The notes below the pieces were generated by a model, which had not been told where the DNA came from, made no database searches, and worked only from the letters and a program-made list of their open reading frames with translations. Below, piece by piece: positions 1 to 8,255 of a DNA stretch of 64,000 nucleotides. The first letter of the stretch is position 1, and each line of letters starts with the position of its first letter. Made by a program: the position numbers and the translations under genes. This DNA is from CAYQUO01 sp964420835 (GTDB taxonomy: Bacteria; Chloroflexota; Anaerolineae; Anaerolineales; Anaerolineaceae). Location: assembly GCA_964420835.1 (NCBI GenBank), contig CAYQUO010000016.1, forward strand, positions 1-64,000, written 5' to 3'.

Positions 1-45
1 GGTTTGACCGTTGGGGCCGGTGTTATCACCAAGATTATTGAGTAG
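1..45 (+). CDS. tuf: Elongation factor Tu, C-terminal end (partial)
   Basis: The first 45 bases read GLTVGAGVITKIIE followed by a TAG stop. This is the conserved C-terminus of EF-Tu, the GTPase that brings aminoacyl-tRNA to the ribosome. The rest of the gene lies outside the window. Only 10 bases separate it from rpsJ, so tuf and rpsJ are probably cotranscribed, the usual order at the end of the str operon. Confidence 0.9.
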   Translation, partial: GLTVGAGVITKIIE

Positions 46-55
46 GAAGCAAGGA

Positions 56-364
56 ATGGCTAAACAAAAGATACGTATACGACTGAAGGCATACGACCAC
101 CGGGTCTTGGATCAATCTGCCAAGAGGATTGTGGAAACCGCTGAGCGGAGTGGAGCCAGAGTTGTGGGGCCGGTACCGCTGCCAACAAAAATCGAACGCT
201 TCACGATACGCCGATCATCCTTTATTGACAAGGATTCGCACGAGCACTTTGAAATCCGAACCCATAATCGCTTGATTGACGTACTGGACCCGGATTCGAA
301 AACGATTGATATGCTCATGCGGCTTAACCTGCCGGCAGGTGTCGATATCGAGATTAAAATCTAA
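56..364 (+). CDS. rpsJ: 30S ribosomal protein S10
   Basis: This encodes S10 (102 aa), a small-subunit head protein that also serves as NusE in antitermination complexes. The start is the ATG giving MAKQKIRIRLKAYDH, the typical S10 N-terminus; an upstream in-frame start at 11 would overlap tuf and add unrelated residues. The RRSSFIDKDSHEHFEIRTH stretch (roughly residues 52-70) is the family signature around the flexible loop. S10 normally leads directly into L3, but here a 250-base gap with its own promoter-like motif follows. Confidence 0.97.
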   Translation: MAKQKIRIRLKAYDHRVLDQSAKRIVETAERSGARVVGPVPLPTKIERFTIRRSSFIDKDSHEHFEIRTHNRLIDVLDPDSKTIDMLMRLNLPAGVDIEIKI

Positions 365-410
365 AGAAGCGTTTTTAGGTGATCAAAATACAATTTGAAC
401 ACTTAAAACC

Positions 411-439
411 TCGATCTTTTGATGAAGTTGTGGTATAAA
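411..439 (+). promoter_or_regulatory. Candidate extended -10 promoter ahead of rplC
   Basis: TGG-TATAAA (431-439) matches the TGn extended -10 consensus, with a weak -35 candidate TCGATC 17 bases upstream (411-416). The same TGnTATAAT form recurs at several other genes in this window. Transcription would start near 446 and leave a leader of about 168 nt before rplC. Confidence 0.5.
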
Positions 440-445
440 TAAAGG

Positions 446-614
446 GTTTTGGGTATTTTTCAGTTGCTAAGTCGAAGGGAAAGAGCGGTACTGTAGGCGC
501 ATACAAAAAACAACCCATGTCGCAGCAGACAGTTTACTGCCCTTCGGTGGGATGATGCAACCAGGCCCTGGTTGACAGTCCCGGAAGAATAATAAATAAG
601 AGGAGACAACCGAG
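446..614 (+). promoter_or_regulatory. Structured leader candidate upstream of rplC
   Basis: No reading frame explains this stretch. It can fold: bases 487-494 pair with 575-581 (one bulge), enclosing a 6-bp hairpin with a 3-base loop at 559-573 and a weaker stem around 525-551. The fold ends just before the AGGAG ribosome site at 601-605. Leaders bound by L4 or other ribosomal proteins regulate the S10 operon in several bacteria, although upstream of rpsJ in the best-known cases. A role as an autogenous control element is inferred. Confidence 0.4.
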
Positions 615-1244
615 ATGTTTAAAGGGCTGATTGGCAAGAAAATCGGCATGACCCAGATTTTCGAGGAAAGTGGTATCGCCATTCCGGTGACACTGATCGA
701 AGCTGGGCCATGTTACGTTACACAGGTTCGCACCCCCGAAAAAGACGGATACTCGGCCGTGCAGTTGGGGTTTAATGAGGTCAAACCAAGGCGCCTAACA
801 GGTGGTGAGCTTGGCCACCTGAAACGCATCAATATACCGCCGCTGCGTTTTCTACGGGAGTTTCGGGCCAAAGATCCCGGTGTAAGTGAGGGGGACGTTG
901 TCAAGGTTGACATTTTTTCTATGGGTGAAAGAGTTGATGTGGTGGGCACCAGCAAGGGAAGGGGATTTGCTGGCGCAGTAAAGCGGCACCATTTTCGCGG
1001 CGGCCCAAAGACACATGGACAATCGGACAGACAACGGGCTCCCGGTTCGCGGGGTTCCGGAACCACCCCTGGTCGTGTTTACAAAGGTTCACGCGGTCCG
1101 GGCCATATGGGTGACGACCGGGTCACTGCACAGAACCTTAAGGTAGCCCTTGTAGATGCCGAACGCAACCTGATCGGAGTTCGGGGAGCAATTCCTGGTG
1201 GCCGTGGTGGCCTTGTGATCATTAAGGAGGCACGGAAACAGTAG
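615..1244 (+). CDS. rplC: 50S ribosomal protein L3
   Basis: L3 (209 aa) is an early-assembly large-subunit protein whose loop reaches the peptidyl transferase centre. It begins MFKGLIGKKIGMTQIF, the standard L3 opening. The central GRGFAGAVKRHHFRGGPKTHG block (about residues 115-135) and the following SRGSGTTPGRV segment are the conserved signature. The start is supported by AGGAG at 601-605. It is the first gene after the long rpsJ-rplC gap and probably the first gene of a separately initiated transcript. Confidence 0.97.
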   Translation: MFKGLIGKKIGMTQIFEESGIAIPVTLIEAGPCYVTQVRTPEKDGYSAVQLGFNEVKPRRLTGGELGHLKRINIPPLRFLREFRAKDPGVSEGDVVKVDIFSMGERVDVVGTSKGRGFAGAVKRHHFRGGPKTHGQSDRQRAPGSRGSGTTPGRVYKGSRGPGHMGDDRVTAQNLKVALVDAERNLIGVRGAIPGGRGGLVIIKEARKQ

Positions 1245-1288
1245 GCGGGATGCACCCGAACTGCATCTGTGAAAGGGAGCAAAAAACT

Positions 1289-1915
1289 ATGGTAGTGGAT
1301 GTCTTGAATATGAAGGGCAAGAAAGTCAGCACAGTGGAACTGCCTCCAAGTATTTTCGAAGCCCCGGTATATGTTGACCTGATGCATCAGGCGTATGTCC
1401 GACAAATGGCGAATGCTCGTTTGGGCACACATGACACCAAAGTCCGCAGCGAGGTTGCCGGGGGAGGGCGCAAGCCGTGGCGACAAAAGGGCACCGGGCG
1501 CGCGCGCCAAGGATCCACCCGGGCTGCACAATGGAAGGGTGGTGGAAAAATACACACACCACATCCACGGTCATACGCCCAGAAAATGCCGTTGAAAATG
1601 CGCAGGGCTGCCCTGCGGTCTGCGTTGAGCACCAAGGCTGCAGAGAGCAGCATTGTTGTTGTGGATGAATTAAAGTTAAGCGAGCCCAAGACGCGCCTGA
1701 TGGCGGAAGCCCTTGGAAAACTTGTCGGCGACAACAGCGCATTGATTCTCATCCATGAAAAACAGGACTACGAAAGTGTGATCCGCTCGACCAATAACAT
1801 CCCGGACGCAAAAGTGATGCTTGCAAATTACTTGAACATCCGAGATTTGCTTTCATTTGACATGTTGATTCTGCCGCTGAAAAGCCTGGAAGCCATCACC
1901 AGCCATCTGGAATAG
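1289..1915 (+). CDS. rplD: 50S ribosomal protein L4
   Basis: L4 (208 aa) binds 23S rRNA and lines the exit tunnel; in some bacteria it represses the S10 operon. The chosen ATG gives MVVDVLNMKGKKVSTVELP and follows AAAGGGAG (1272-1279). An in-frame start at 1250 lies only 5 bases after rplC and adds an unconserved cysteine-containing extension. The tunnel loop GGGRKPWRQKGTGRARQGS (about residues 54-72) is intact. If L4 regulates its own operon here, the leader at 446-614 is the obvious target. Confidence 0.96.
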   Translation: MVVDVLNMKGKKVSTVELPPSIFEAPVYVDLMHQAYVRQMANARLGTHDTKVRSEVAGGGRKPWRQKGTGRARQGSTRAAQWKGGGKIHTPHPRSYAQKMPLKMRRAALRSALSTKAAESSIVVVDELKLSEPKTRLMAEALGKLVGDNSALILIHEKQDYESVIRSTNNIPDAKVMLANYLNIRDLLSFDMLILPLKSLEAITSHLE

Positions 1916-1928
1916 GCAGGAGGAATAG

Positions 1929-2231
1929 ATGACCACGATATATGAAGTACTCCGCCGACCACTGGTAACCGAAAAGACCAACTATCTTCAGAGTGGTTTG
2001 CACCAGTACGTTTTTGAAGTTAGTGAAAGCGCAACACGAACACAAATCAAGGATGCGGTAGAAACCCTTTTTGATGTGACCGTCCTGCGTGTAAATATCA
2101 TAAATGCCCCAGGGAAACGAACCCGTCGGGCGCGAAGCAGGAGATTATTGATACGGCGAAGTGGATATAAAAAAGCGATTGTCACTCTTTCGCCTGAAGA
2201 CCGAATACCGTTCTTTGAAGGGGTTGAATAA
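1929..2231 (+). CDS. rplW: 50S ribosomal protein L23
   Basis: L23 (100 aa) lies at the tunnel exit, where it docks SRP and trigger factor. The sequence begins MTTIYEVLRRPLVTEKTNYL; the RRPLVTEK motif is the L23 hallmark. AGGAGG stands 7 bases before the ATG. The stop overlaps the start of rplB by one base (TAATG), indicating translational coupling. Confidence 0.96.
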   Translation: MTTIYEVLRRPLVTEKTNYLQSGLHQYVFEVSESATRTQIKDAVETLFDVTVLRVNIINAPGKRTRRARSRRLLIRRSGYKKAIVTLSPEDRIPFFEGVE

Positions 2232-3067
2232 TGGCAATCAAGACCTATAAACCGGTAACCCCAGGTTTGCGTGGCATGACCGGGTATGCCTTTGATGAGA
2301 TAACCAAAGATCGCCCTGAGCGCAATTTGATCATTAAACGCAAGAAGCATTCCGGGCGCAACAACCAGGGCCGTATAACTGTTCGGCATCGAGGTGGCGG
2401 GGCACATCGTTACATTCGCGTGGTTGATTTTAAGCGCAACAAACGGGATGTGCCCGCAACTGTGGCGGCAATCGAATACGACCCCAACCGTACCGCCAGA
2501 TTGGCTCTCTTGCACTATATCGACGGCGAAAAACGATACATCCTCGCGCCTTTAGGTTTGAAGGTTGGCGACAAGATTGTAACAGGCGCCGCCGCAGAGA
2601 TCCGCCCTGGCAACAGCCTGCCGATTTCCCATATTCCTGTGGGAACAACAGTGCATAATATTGAACTTCAGCCGGGGAAAGGCGCCCAAATGGTGCGTTC
2701 AGCCGGCGGATCGGCCCAGTTACTGGCAAAAGAAGGCGATTATGCCCATATCCGTTTGCCATCGGGCGAAGTTCGACTTGTCCGACAGGAATGTTATGCA
2801 ACCATCGGACAGATTGGGAATGTGGAACATGGCAACATTAAACTCGGCAAGGCGGGACGTACACGGAATATGGGCATACGTCCAACCGTACGTGGAACAG
2901 CCATGTCACCGCGCGATCATCCGCACGGGGGTGGTGAAGGCCGGCAGCCAACAGGTATGCCAGGGCCAAAAAGCCCTTGGGGTAAACCAACTCGTGGCTA
3001 CCGTACGCGGCGGAACAAGCAGACGGATAAATATATCGTTCGCCGGCGGAACTCTGGTGGCAGGTAA
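2231..3067 (+). CDS. rplB: 50S ribosomal protein L2
   Basis: L2 (278 aa) is needed for subunit association and peptidyl transferase activity. The C-terminal GTAMSPRDHPHGGGEGR block (about residues 222-238) is the invariant L2 signature, including the histidine near the catalytic centre. The length is normal. It starts on the last base of the rplW stop codon. Confidence 0.98.
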   Translation: MAIKTYKPVTPGLRGMTGYAFDEITKDRPERNLIIKRKKHSGRNNQGRITVRHRGGGAHRYIRVVDFKRNKRDVPATVAAIEYDPNRTARLALLHYIDGEKRYILAPLGLKVGDKIVTGAAAEIRPGNSLPISHIPVGTTVHNIELQPGKGAQMVRSAGGSAQLLAKEGDYAHIRLPSGEVRLVRQECYATIGQIGNVEHGNIKLGKAGRTRNMGIRPTVRGTAMSPRDHPHGGGEGRQPTGMPGPKSPWGKPTRGYRTRRNKQTDKYIVRRRNSGGR

Positions 3068-3105
3068 GGACGAACAGGCAAGTCTGGTTAGAGAGGAACG
3101 AAACT

Positions 3106-3381
3106 ATGTCACGTTCACTGAAAAAAGGGCCATATATCGACCCTAAGTTAATGAAAAAGATTGAGACCATGAATGAGCGTGGTGATAAAAAAGTCGTGCG
3201 AACCTGGAGTAGGGCATCCACCATTTTCCCACAAATGGTGGGTCACACGGTGGCTGTCCATGATGGCCGGAGGCATGTGCCAATCTATATCACCGAGAAC
3301 ATGGTAGGGCATCGTCTTGGGGAATTTGCCCCCACACGCCACTTTCGCGGTCATGTCGCCGAGAAATCCACCAAGAGGTAA
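3106..3381 (+). CDS. rpsS: 30S ribosomal protein S19
   Basis: S19 (91 aa) pairs with S13 in the head of the small subunit and contacts tRNA. MSRSLKKGPYIDPKLMKKI and the later GEFAPTRHFRGH motif (about residues 72-83) are diagnostic. GAGAGGAACGAAACT precedes the ATG with a good ribosome site. Confidence 0.97.
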   Translation: MSRSLKKGPYIDPKLMKKIETMNERGDKKVVRTWSRASTIFPQMVGHTVAVHDGRRHVPIYITENMVGHRLGEFAPTRHFRGHVAEKSTKR

Positions 3382-3387
3382 TGTAAC

Positions 3388-3729
3388 ATGGCTCGTGATA
3401 TTTACGCGAAATTAAGCAACTGTGGCGTTTCCGCTTCCAAGGTGCGTCTGGTATTGGAGCTGGTGCGTGGTAAATCGGCAGTTGATGCCCTTAACACTTT
3501 GCAGTTCACGCCCAAGGTGGCGGCAAGGCATGTTCATCGACTGCTGAAGTCGGCTGTGGCGAACGCGGAAGAGAACTTTGGTGTAAGTCGTGATAATCTA
3601 TTTTTATTCAGCATCACTGCCGATGAGGCACCGACCCGCAAATGGCGGAAATTTGGCGCCCGCGGTCGTTTTAAGCCGATTTTACGGCGTTCATCGCACA
3701 TCTCGGTAATTCTTCGGGAGCGGGAGTAA
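3388..3729 (+). CDS. rplV: 50S ribosomal protein L22
   Basis: L22 (113 aa) has a beta-hairpin reaching into the exit tunnel. SASKVRLVLELVRGKSAVDA (about residues 11-30) and the C-terminal RKWRKFGARGRFKPI stretch (about residues 85-99) are the conserved parts. It follows rpsS by 6 bases. Confidence 0.96.
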   Translation: MARDIYAKLSNCGVSASKVRLVLELVRGKSAVDALNTLQFTPKVAARHVHRLLKSAVANAEENFGVSRDNLFLFSITADEAPTRKWRKFGARGRFKPILRRSSHISVILRERE

Positions 3730-3734
3730 AAAAC

Positions 3735-4412
3735 ATGGGTCGCAAAGTACATCCAATTGGTTTTCGATTGAATATCACCAGGCCATGGGAAGGCCGATGG
3801 TATGGTGAAGGACGTGAATATGTTGATCAACTCCATCAGGACCTTAAAATTCGTCAGATGGTAAGGAAAGAAACTGACAAGGCTGGCGTTTCCTTGGTGG
3901 AGGTGGAGAGATTCCCTGGCAAAGTGAAGGTGGTTGTTCACACAGCCAAACCGGGAATTCTCATTGGCCGTAAAGGGGAGTCGGTAAAAAAGTTGCGCCA
4001 GGAACTGGAAGTGTTAACAGGGAAAAAGATTGATCTTGAAATCAAGGAGATCAAATCACCCGATACAGACGCGCGGCTGGTTGCCGAGAACATTGCCGGC
4101 CAGATCAACCGGCGGGTAAGTTATCGGCGGGCAATGAAACGTGCCATACAGCAGGCAATGCGGCAGGGCGCTCTTGGGGTCAAAATTGAGGTTGCAGGTC
4201 GTTTAAGCGGCGCGGAAATGGCTAGGACAGTTTGGCTGCGCGAAGGACGCGTGCCGTTGCAGACACTGCGAGCCGACATTGATTTTGCTCGCAGCGAGGC
4301 ATTGACCACCTATGGGCAGATCGGTGTAAAAGTGTGGGTTTACAAGGGCGAGAAACTATCCCTGATGGAAGAAACGATGGAACCCACTGAAGGTGTTTAT
4401 GTAAGTGAATAA
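3735..4412 (+). CDS. rpsC: 30S ribosomal protein S3
   Basis: S3 (225 aa) guards the mRNA entry tunnel. It starts MGRKVHPIGFRLNITRPWEG. A type-2 KH domain carries the GILIGRKGESVKKLRQEL motif (about residues 73-90). The C-terminal domain includes the SGAEMARTVWLREGRVPL motif (about residues 157-174). It follows rplV by 5 bases. Confidence 0.97.
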   Translation: MGRKVHPIGFRLNITRPWEGRWYGEGREYVDQLHQDLKIRQMVRKETDKAGVSLVEVERFPGKVKVVVHTAKPGILIGRKGESVKKLRQELEVLTGKKIDLEIKEIKSPDTDARLVAENIAGQINRRVSYRRAMKRAIQQAMRQGALGVKIEVAGRLSGAEMARTVWLREGRVPLQTLRADIDFARSEALTTYGQIGVKVWVYKGEKLSLMEETMEPTEGVYVSE

Positions 4413-4462
4413 TTCCCTGGCCGGAAATATTCTCCTTGGCCTGGATTAAAGAGGTTGCTATT

Positions 4463-4888
4463 ATGTTGATGCCAAAGCGTGTGAAATACAGGAAACAAAT
4501 GCGCGGCCGGATGCGTGGCAAAGCCCTGAGAGGTGCAGATGTTACCTTCGGGGAATATGGCTTGCAGGCACTGGAACCGGGTTGGGTATCCTCCCGCCAG
4601 ATCGAAGCGGCCCGCCGTGCTTTGGTGCGTGTAATGAAGCGGCGTGGAAAAATGTGGATACGCATCTTTCCGGATAAACCCTATACCCACAAACCACCCG
4701 AAACCCGCATGGGCAAGGGAAAAGGAAATGTAGAATATTGGGTTGCTGTTGTTCGGCCGGGGCGTATCATGTTTGAAATTGGCGGCTTGCCCGATCAAGT
4801 TTCCCATGAAGCATTAAAACAGGCTTCATATAAATTGGCGATTCGAACCAAAGTCGTTTCCCGCCATGAAAGCGCTACTGGAGGGTAG
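4463..4888 (+). CDS. rplP: 50S ribosomal protein L16
   Basis: L16 (141 aa) helps position tRNA at the A site. The start giving MLMPKRVKYRKQMRGRMRG is preferred; an in-frame start 27 bases upstream adds MAWIKEVAI, which is not part of the family. MGKGKGNVEYWVAVVRPGRI (about residues 82-101) is the conserved core. rpmC starts 3 bases after the stop. Confidence 0.95.
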   Translation: MLMPKRVKYRKQMRGRMRGKALRGADVTFGEYGLQALEPGWVSSRQIEAARRALVRVMKRRGKMWIRIFPDKPYTHKPPETRMGKGKGNVEYWVAVVRPGRIMFEIGGLPDQVSHEALKQASYKLAIRTKVVSRHESATGG

Positions 4889-4890
4889 AG

Positions 4891-5103
4891 ATGAAAATCG
4901 CTGAGATTAGGCTGCTGGCGACTGAAGAGATCAAAAACAAATTGAACGATGCACGTCAGGAACAGATGAATTTAAGGTTCCAATTCGTAACAGGGCAATT
5001 GACTGATACCAGCCGAATTAAAAAAACAAGGCGTGAAATTGCCAGATTTGAGACGATATTGAAGGAACGGGAACACCCATCCAAGCCGGAAGGTGACAAA
5101 TGA
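4891..5103 (+). CDS. rpmC: 50S ribosomal protein L29
   Basis: L29 (70 aa) is a small helical hairpin beside L23 at the tunnel exit. The typical LRFQFVTGQLTDTSRIKKTR sequence occupies about residues 28-47. The stop overlaps the rpsQ start by 4 bases (ATGA). Confidence 0.94.
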   Translation: MKIAEIRLLATEEIKNKLNDARQEQMNLRFQFVTGQLTDTSRIKKTRREIARFETILKEREHPSKPEGDK

Positions 5104-5366
5104 ACGAGCGACGTCGAATGGTAGGGGTAGTTACAAGCAATAAAATGAGTAAAACGGTTGTGGTGGAGATTAAACGCACCTTCCGGCACAAGTTCTACGG
5201 AAAGGTGGTCCATTCAACTCGCCGGGTTAAGGCTCATGACGAGATGTCCTGCCAGATTGGTGACAAGGTTCAAATAGTCGAAAGCCGCCCGTTATCCCGG
5301 GACAAGCATTGGGCGGTTGAGGTTGTACTGAAAAGACAGGGTGAAACCGAAGGAGTGCAACAATGA
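5100..5366 (+). CDS. rpsQ: 30S ribosomal protein S17
   Basis: S17 (88 aa) is a primary 16S rRNA binder with an OB fold. MVGVVTSNKMSKTVVVEIKR (about residues 6-25) is diagnostic, and IVESRPLSRDKHWAV ends the conserved core. Both ends overlap neighbouring genes by 4 bases, so rpmC-rpsQ-rplN are translationally coupled. Confidence 0.96.
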   Translation: MNERRRMVGVVTSNKMSKTVVVEIKRTFRHKFYGKVVHSTRRVKAHDEMSCQIGDKVQIVESRPLSRDKHWAVEVVLKRQGETEGVQQ

Positions 5367-5734
5367 TCCATCAGGAAACCCGATTAGCCGTGGCAGACAA
5401 TACCGGCGCACGAGAACTAGGGGTAATCCATATCGTGGGTGGGTCAACCCGACGCCATGGACGTGTTGGCGATGTGGTGATTTGCTCTGTAAAATCTGCA
5501 ACTCCCCAAGGCTCTGTGAAGAAAAGTGATGTTGTGAAGGCTGTGATCGTTCGCTGTGCCAAAGAATGGCGCCGGGAAGATGGCTCCAGCATCCGCTTTG
5601 ATGACAACGCAGCCGTTATATTGGATACGGATGGGACAAACCCAAAAGGCACCCGCATCTTTGGCCCCGTTGCTCGCGAATTGCGTGAAAAAGGATACAT
5701 GAAAATCGTCTCACTCGCGCCAGAAGTACTTTAG
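5363..5734 (+). CDS. rplN: 50S ribosomal protein L14
   Basis: L14 (123 aa) forms an intersubunit bridge and is the docking site of RsfS. MIHQETRLAVADNTGARELG is the standard N-terminus, and DNAAVILDTDGTNPKGTRIF (about residues 80-99) is conserved. Full length. Confidence 0.97.
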   Translation: MIHQETRLAVADNTGARELGVIHIVGGSTRRHGRVGDVVICSVKSATPQGSVKKSDVVKAVIVRCAKEWRREDGSSIRFDDNAAVILDTDGTNPKGTRIFGPVARELREKGYMKIVSLAPEVL

Positions 5735-5758
5735 GCGGATGTGTGCAGGAGTAACAGG

Positions 5759-6091
5759 ATGATCACGAAAATACGTAAAGGCGATACGGTTGAGATTATT
5801 TGTGGCCGCGCGGAAGACAAGGGAAAGCGTGCTGAGGTCATCAAAGTGATACCTGATCAAAATGAGGTTGTTGTTCAGGGTGTCAATATGCGGACCAAAC
5901 ACCAAAGGCAGGTCCAGGCGCAAGGCCGGACAGTTAACCCCGGGAAACTGCGCTTTGAAGGCCCCATCCACATTTCTAACGTAATGCTGGTATGCCCGAA
6001 ATGCAATAAACCGACAAGAGTGGGCGTAACCCGGGATGCCGGGAAAGCACTTCGCTTGTGCAAAGAATGTTCTGCAACCATTGATGAGTAA
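5759..6091 (+). CDS. rplX: 50S ribosomal protein L24 with zinc ribbon
   Basis: L24 (110 aa) initiates large-subunit assembly. The KOW motif is in MITKIRKGDTVEIICGRAED. The ATG is chosen because AGGAG (5747-5751) precedes it; an upstream in-frame ATG at 5741 adds an unconserved MCRSNR. The C-terminal half carries two CxxC pairs (CPKCNKP near residue 78 and CKECS near 104), a zinc ribbon as in Thermus L24 and absent from enterobacterial L24. Confidence 0.95.
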   Translation: MITKIRKGDTVEIICGRAEDKGKRAEVIKVIPDQNEVVVQGVNMRTKHQRQVQAQGRTVNPGKLRFEGPIHISNVMLVCPKCNKPTRVGVTRDAGKALRLCKECSATIDE

Positions 6092-6114
6092 GTAATCAGG
6101 GAGAACTGGAGACC

Positions 6115-6657
6115 ATGAACCGTTTGAAAGAGAAGTACCAAAAAGATGTGTTGCCCTCCCTGATGAAGTCCTTGGGATTAAAAAATAAAATGGAAGCACC
6201 GCGCATCGAAAAGGTTGTTCTGAATGTCGGCCTTGGAGAGGCATTGGACAACCCCAAGGCATTGGATGCAGCGGTAGGTGACCTGTCGCAGATCACCGGC
6301 CAAAAGCCGGTCATTACCAAGGCCAGAGTGAGCGTGGCGAATTTTAAACTTCGCGAAGGGCGGTCCATCGGCGCAAAGGTGACACTGCGTGGCGAAAAAA
6401 TGTGGTCCTTTTTGGATCGCCTTATGAATATCGTTCTACCAAGAGTTCGCGACTTCCGAGGAGTATCAAGGGATGCCTTTGACGGTCGCGGCAATTACAC
6501 GCTTGGTTTGCGCGAGCAGTTGATCTTCCCCGAGATTGATTATGACAAAATTGACAAGGTCCGGGGAATGGAAATCACGGTCGTTACCAGTGCAAGGTCG
6601 GATGACCAGGCAGCGGAGCTGCTGGAAATGCTTGGTATGCCCTTCAGGAAGGGTTAA
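6115..6657 (+). CDS. rplE: 50S ribosomal protein L5
   Basis: L5 (180 aa) binds 5S rRNA and contacts P-site tRNA. It contains the conserved APRIEKVVLNVGLGEALDNP region (about residues 26-45) and the C-terminal GLREQLIFPEID motif. A purine-rich site (GGGAGAACTGGAG) precedes the ATG. Two bases separate the stop from the S14 start. Confidence 0.97.
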   Translation: MNRLKEKYQKDVLPSLMKSLGLKNKMEAPRIEKVVLNVGLGEALDNPKALDAAVGDLSQITGQKPVITKARVSVANFKLREGRSIGAKVTLRGEKMWSFLDRLMNIVLPRVRDFRGVSRDAFDGRGNYTLGLREQLIFPEIDYDKIDKVRGMEITVVTSARSDDQAAELLEMLGMPFRKG

Positions 6658-6658
6658 T

Positions 6659-6841
6659 ATGGCAAAAAAGTGTATGAGTTATCGTGAAATTCGTCGTAAA
6701 TATCCCACACAGGTGAGGAACCGTTGCCGGATCTGTGATCGGCCGCGCGGCTATATCCGCCGGTTCGGTTTGTGCAGAATTTGCTTCCGCGAGATGGCTC
6801 TAAAAGGTCAGATCCCCGGTGTGGTCAAATCATCCTGGTAG
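6659..6841 (+). CDS. rpsZ: 30S ribosomal protein S14, type Z (zinc-binding)
   Basis: S14 (60 aa) completes the small-subunit head. It is the short zinc form: two CxxC pairs in the segment RNRCRICDRPRGYIRRFGLC and the following RICFREMAL. It begins MAKKCMSYREIRRKYP, with one extra cysteine at position 5. A longer in-frame reading starting inside rplE has no family support. Confidence 0.95.
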   Translation: MAKKCMSYREIRRKYPTQVRNRCRICDRPRGYIRRFGLCRICFREMALKGQIPGVVKSSW

Positions 6842-6861
6842 GCAGGCTGGAGGGTAAACGA

Positions 6862-7275
6862 ATGAGTTTTAATGACCCGATATCAGATATGTTAACAAGA
6901 ATTCGGAATGCGATCATGGCCGGTCACACATTGACCGCCATGCCTGCCTCTAAGTTAAAACTGGAGATCGCCCGCATATTAATAGAAGAAGGTTTCATTG
7001 AGGGATTTGAAGAAGTGGAAGGTGACAAACCTTATCTGAAGATGTTGCGGGTCAAGATCAAATACTCAGGTGAACGCAGGCAACGGCAACCGGTAATCAC
7101 CGGCATAGAACGGGTGAGCCGGCCTGGCAGGCGGGTGTATACAAAAAAGGGTGAGATCCCTTGGGTGCTCTCTGGAATGGGTATCGCCATTTTATCCACC
7201 CCAAAGGGGGTGATGACCGGGCAGCGTGCCCGCCAGTTGGGGGTTGGCGGCGAGATCCTATGCAAGATCTGGTAA
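6862..7275 (+). CDS. rpsH: 30S ribosomal protein S8
   Basis: S8 (137 aa) is a primary 16S binder and the repressor of the spc operon in E. coli. MSFNDPISDMLTRIRNAIMA is the typical opening; GIAILSTPKGVMTGQRAR and the terminal GGEILCKIW are diagnostic. CTGGAGGG precedes the chosen ATG; the longer in-frame option runs into rpsZ. Confidence 0.97.
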   Translation: MSFNDPISDMLTRIRNAIMAGHTLTAMPASKLKLEIARILIEEGFIEGFEEVEGDKPYLKMLRVKIKYSGERRQRQPVITGIERVSRPGRRVYTKKGEIPWVLSGMGIAILSTPKGVMTGQRARQLGVGGEILCKIW

Positions 7276-7299
7276 CCTGGGGAACGAGGAGGTAGCAAC

Positions 7300-7848
7300 G
7301 TGTCTCGAATTGGTCGATTACCAATAGAAGTTCCACCGGGTGTTCAGGTGGAAATAAAAGGGAGCGAAGTATCAGTTCAAGGACCTAAAGGCCAGATGAA
7401 ACGCAATTTCTCTCAGGCAATGACCTTGAAAATCGAAAATAATCAACTAATCGTGGAACGCGGATCGGATGAACCGGATGTCCGTGCGCTGCATGGTACA
7501 ACGCGTGCCCTTATTCAAAGCATGGTCACCGGTGTCAGTTCAGGCTTCACCAAGGTCCTTGAGGTCGATGGCGTTGGCTATCGTGCCGAAATGAACGGCA
7601 AGAACCTGGTCCTGTACGTGGGATACTCACATCCTGTGGAGGTTGCTCCTCCGGATGGGATGACCTTTGAGGTGGATAGCAAAACCAGGCAGATCACGGT
7701 TGCCGGGATGGATAAAGAAAAACTCGGTCAATTGGCTGCGGACATTCGAAGTATCCGTCCACCGGAACCATACAAAGGCAAGGGAATCCATTACCTCGGG
7801 GAGAAATTAAAACGTAAAGCCGGTAAATCCGGGAAGGCAAAGAAGTAG
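7300..7848 (+). CDS. rplF: 50S ribosomal protein L6
   Basis: L6 (182 aa) lies near the sarcin-ricin loop and has two tandem related domains. It starts with GTG (SRIGRLPIEVPPGVQVEI), supported by GAGGAGG at 7286-7292. The PPEPYKGKGIHYLGEKLKRK signature (about residues 150-169) marks the C-terminal domain. Confidence 0.96.
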   Translation: MSRIGRLPIEVPPGVQVEIKGSEVSVQGPKGQMKRNFSQAMTLKIENNQLIVERGSDEPDVRALHGTTRALIQSMVTGVSSGFTKVLEVDGVGYRAEMNGKNLVLYVGYSHPVEVAPPDGMTFEVDSKTRQITVAGMDKEKLGQLAADIRSIRPPEPYKGKGIHYLGEKLKRKAGKSGKAKK

Positions 7849-7859
7849 GGTAGGAAGAG

Positions 7860-8225
7860 ATGGCAAAGACCAGTCGCAATGAAGCTCGAATTCGCAGGCA
7901 TTCACGTGTGCGAAAACACCTGTCGGGAACGTCCGACCGCCCAAGATTATGTGTATTCCGCAGCCTGTCAGGCATCTATGCACAGGTGATTGATGATCAG
8001 GCAGGCCGCACCCTGGCTGCGGCATCCAACATAGACCATGAATTACAGCCGCAACTGAAAGGGCTTTCAAAGACCGAACAAGCCCAAAAGGTCGGCACCT
8101 TGATCGCTGAACGGGCAAAAGCAAAAGGTATTTCAACGGTTGTGTTTGACCGCGGTGGTTTTCGCTATATCGGCCGTGTTAAGGCACTTGCCGATGCTGC
8201 TCGCGAAGCCGGTTTGCAGTTTTAG
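7860..8225 (+). CDS. rplR: 50S ribosomal protein L18
   Basis: L18 (121 aa) carries 5S rRNA together with L5. RPRLCVFRSLSGIYAQVIDD (about residues 27-46) and FDRGGFRYIGRVKALADAAR (about residues 95-114) match the family core. The basic N-terminus is typical. Confidence 0.96.
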   Translation: MAKTSRNEARIRRHSRVRKHLSGTSDRPRLCVFRSLSGIYAQVIDDQAGRTLAAASNIDHELQPQLKGLSKTEQAQKVGTLIAERAKAKGISTVVFDRGGFRYIGRVKALADAAREAGLQF

Positions 8226-8255
8226 TTTTTTACCATTCAAGTAAAGGGCCCGCAA

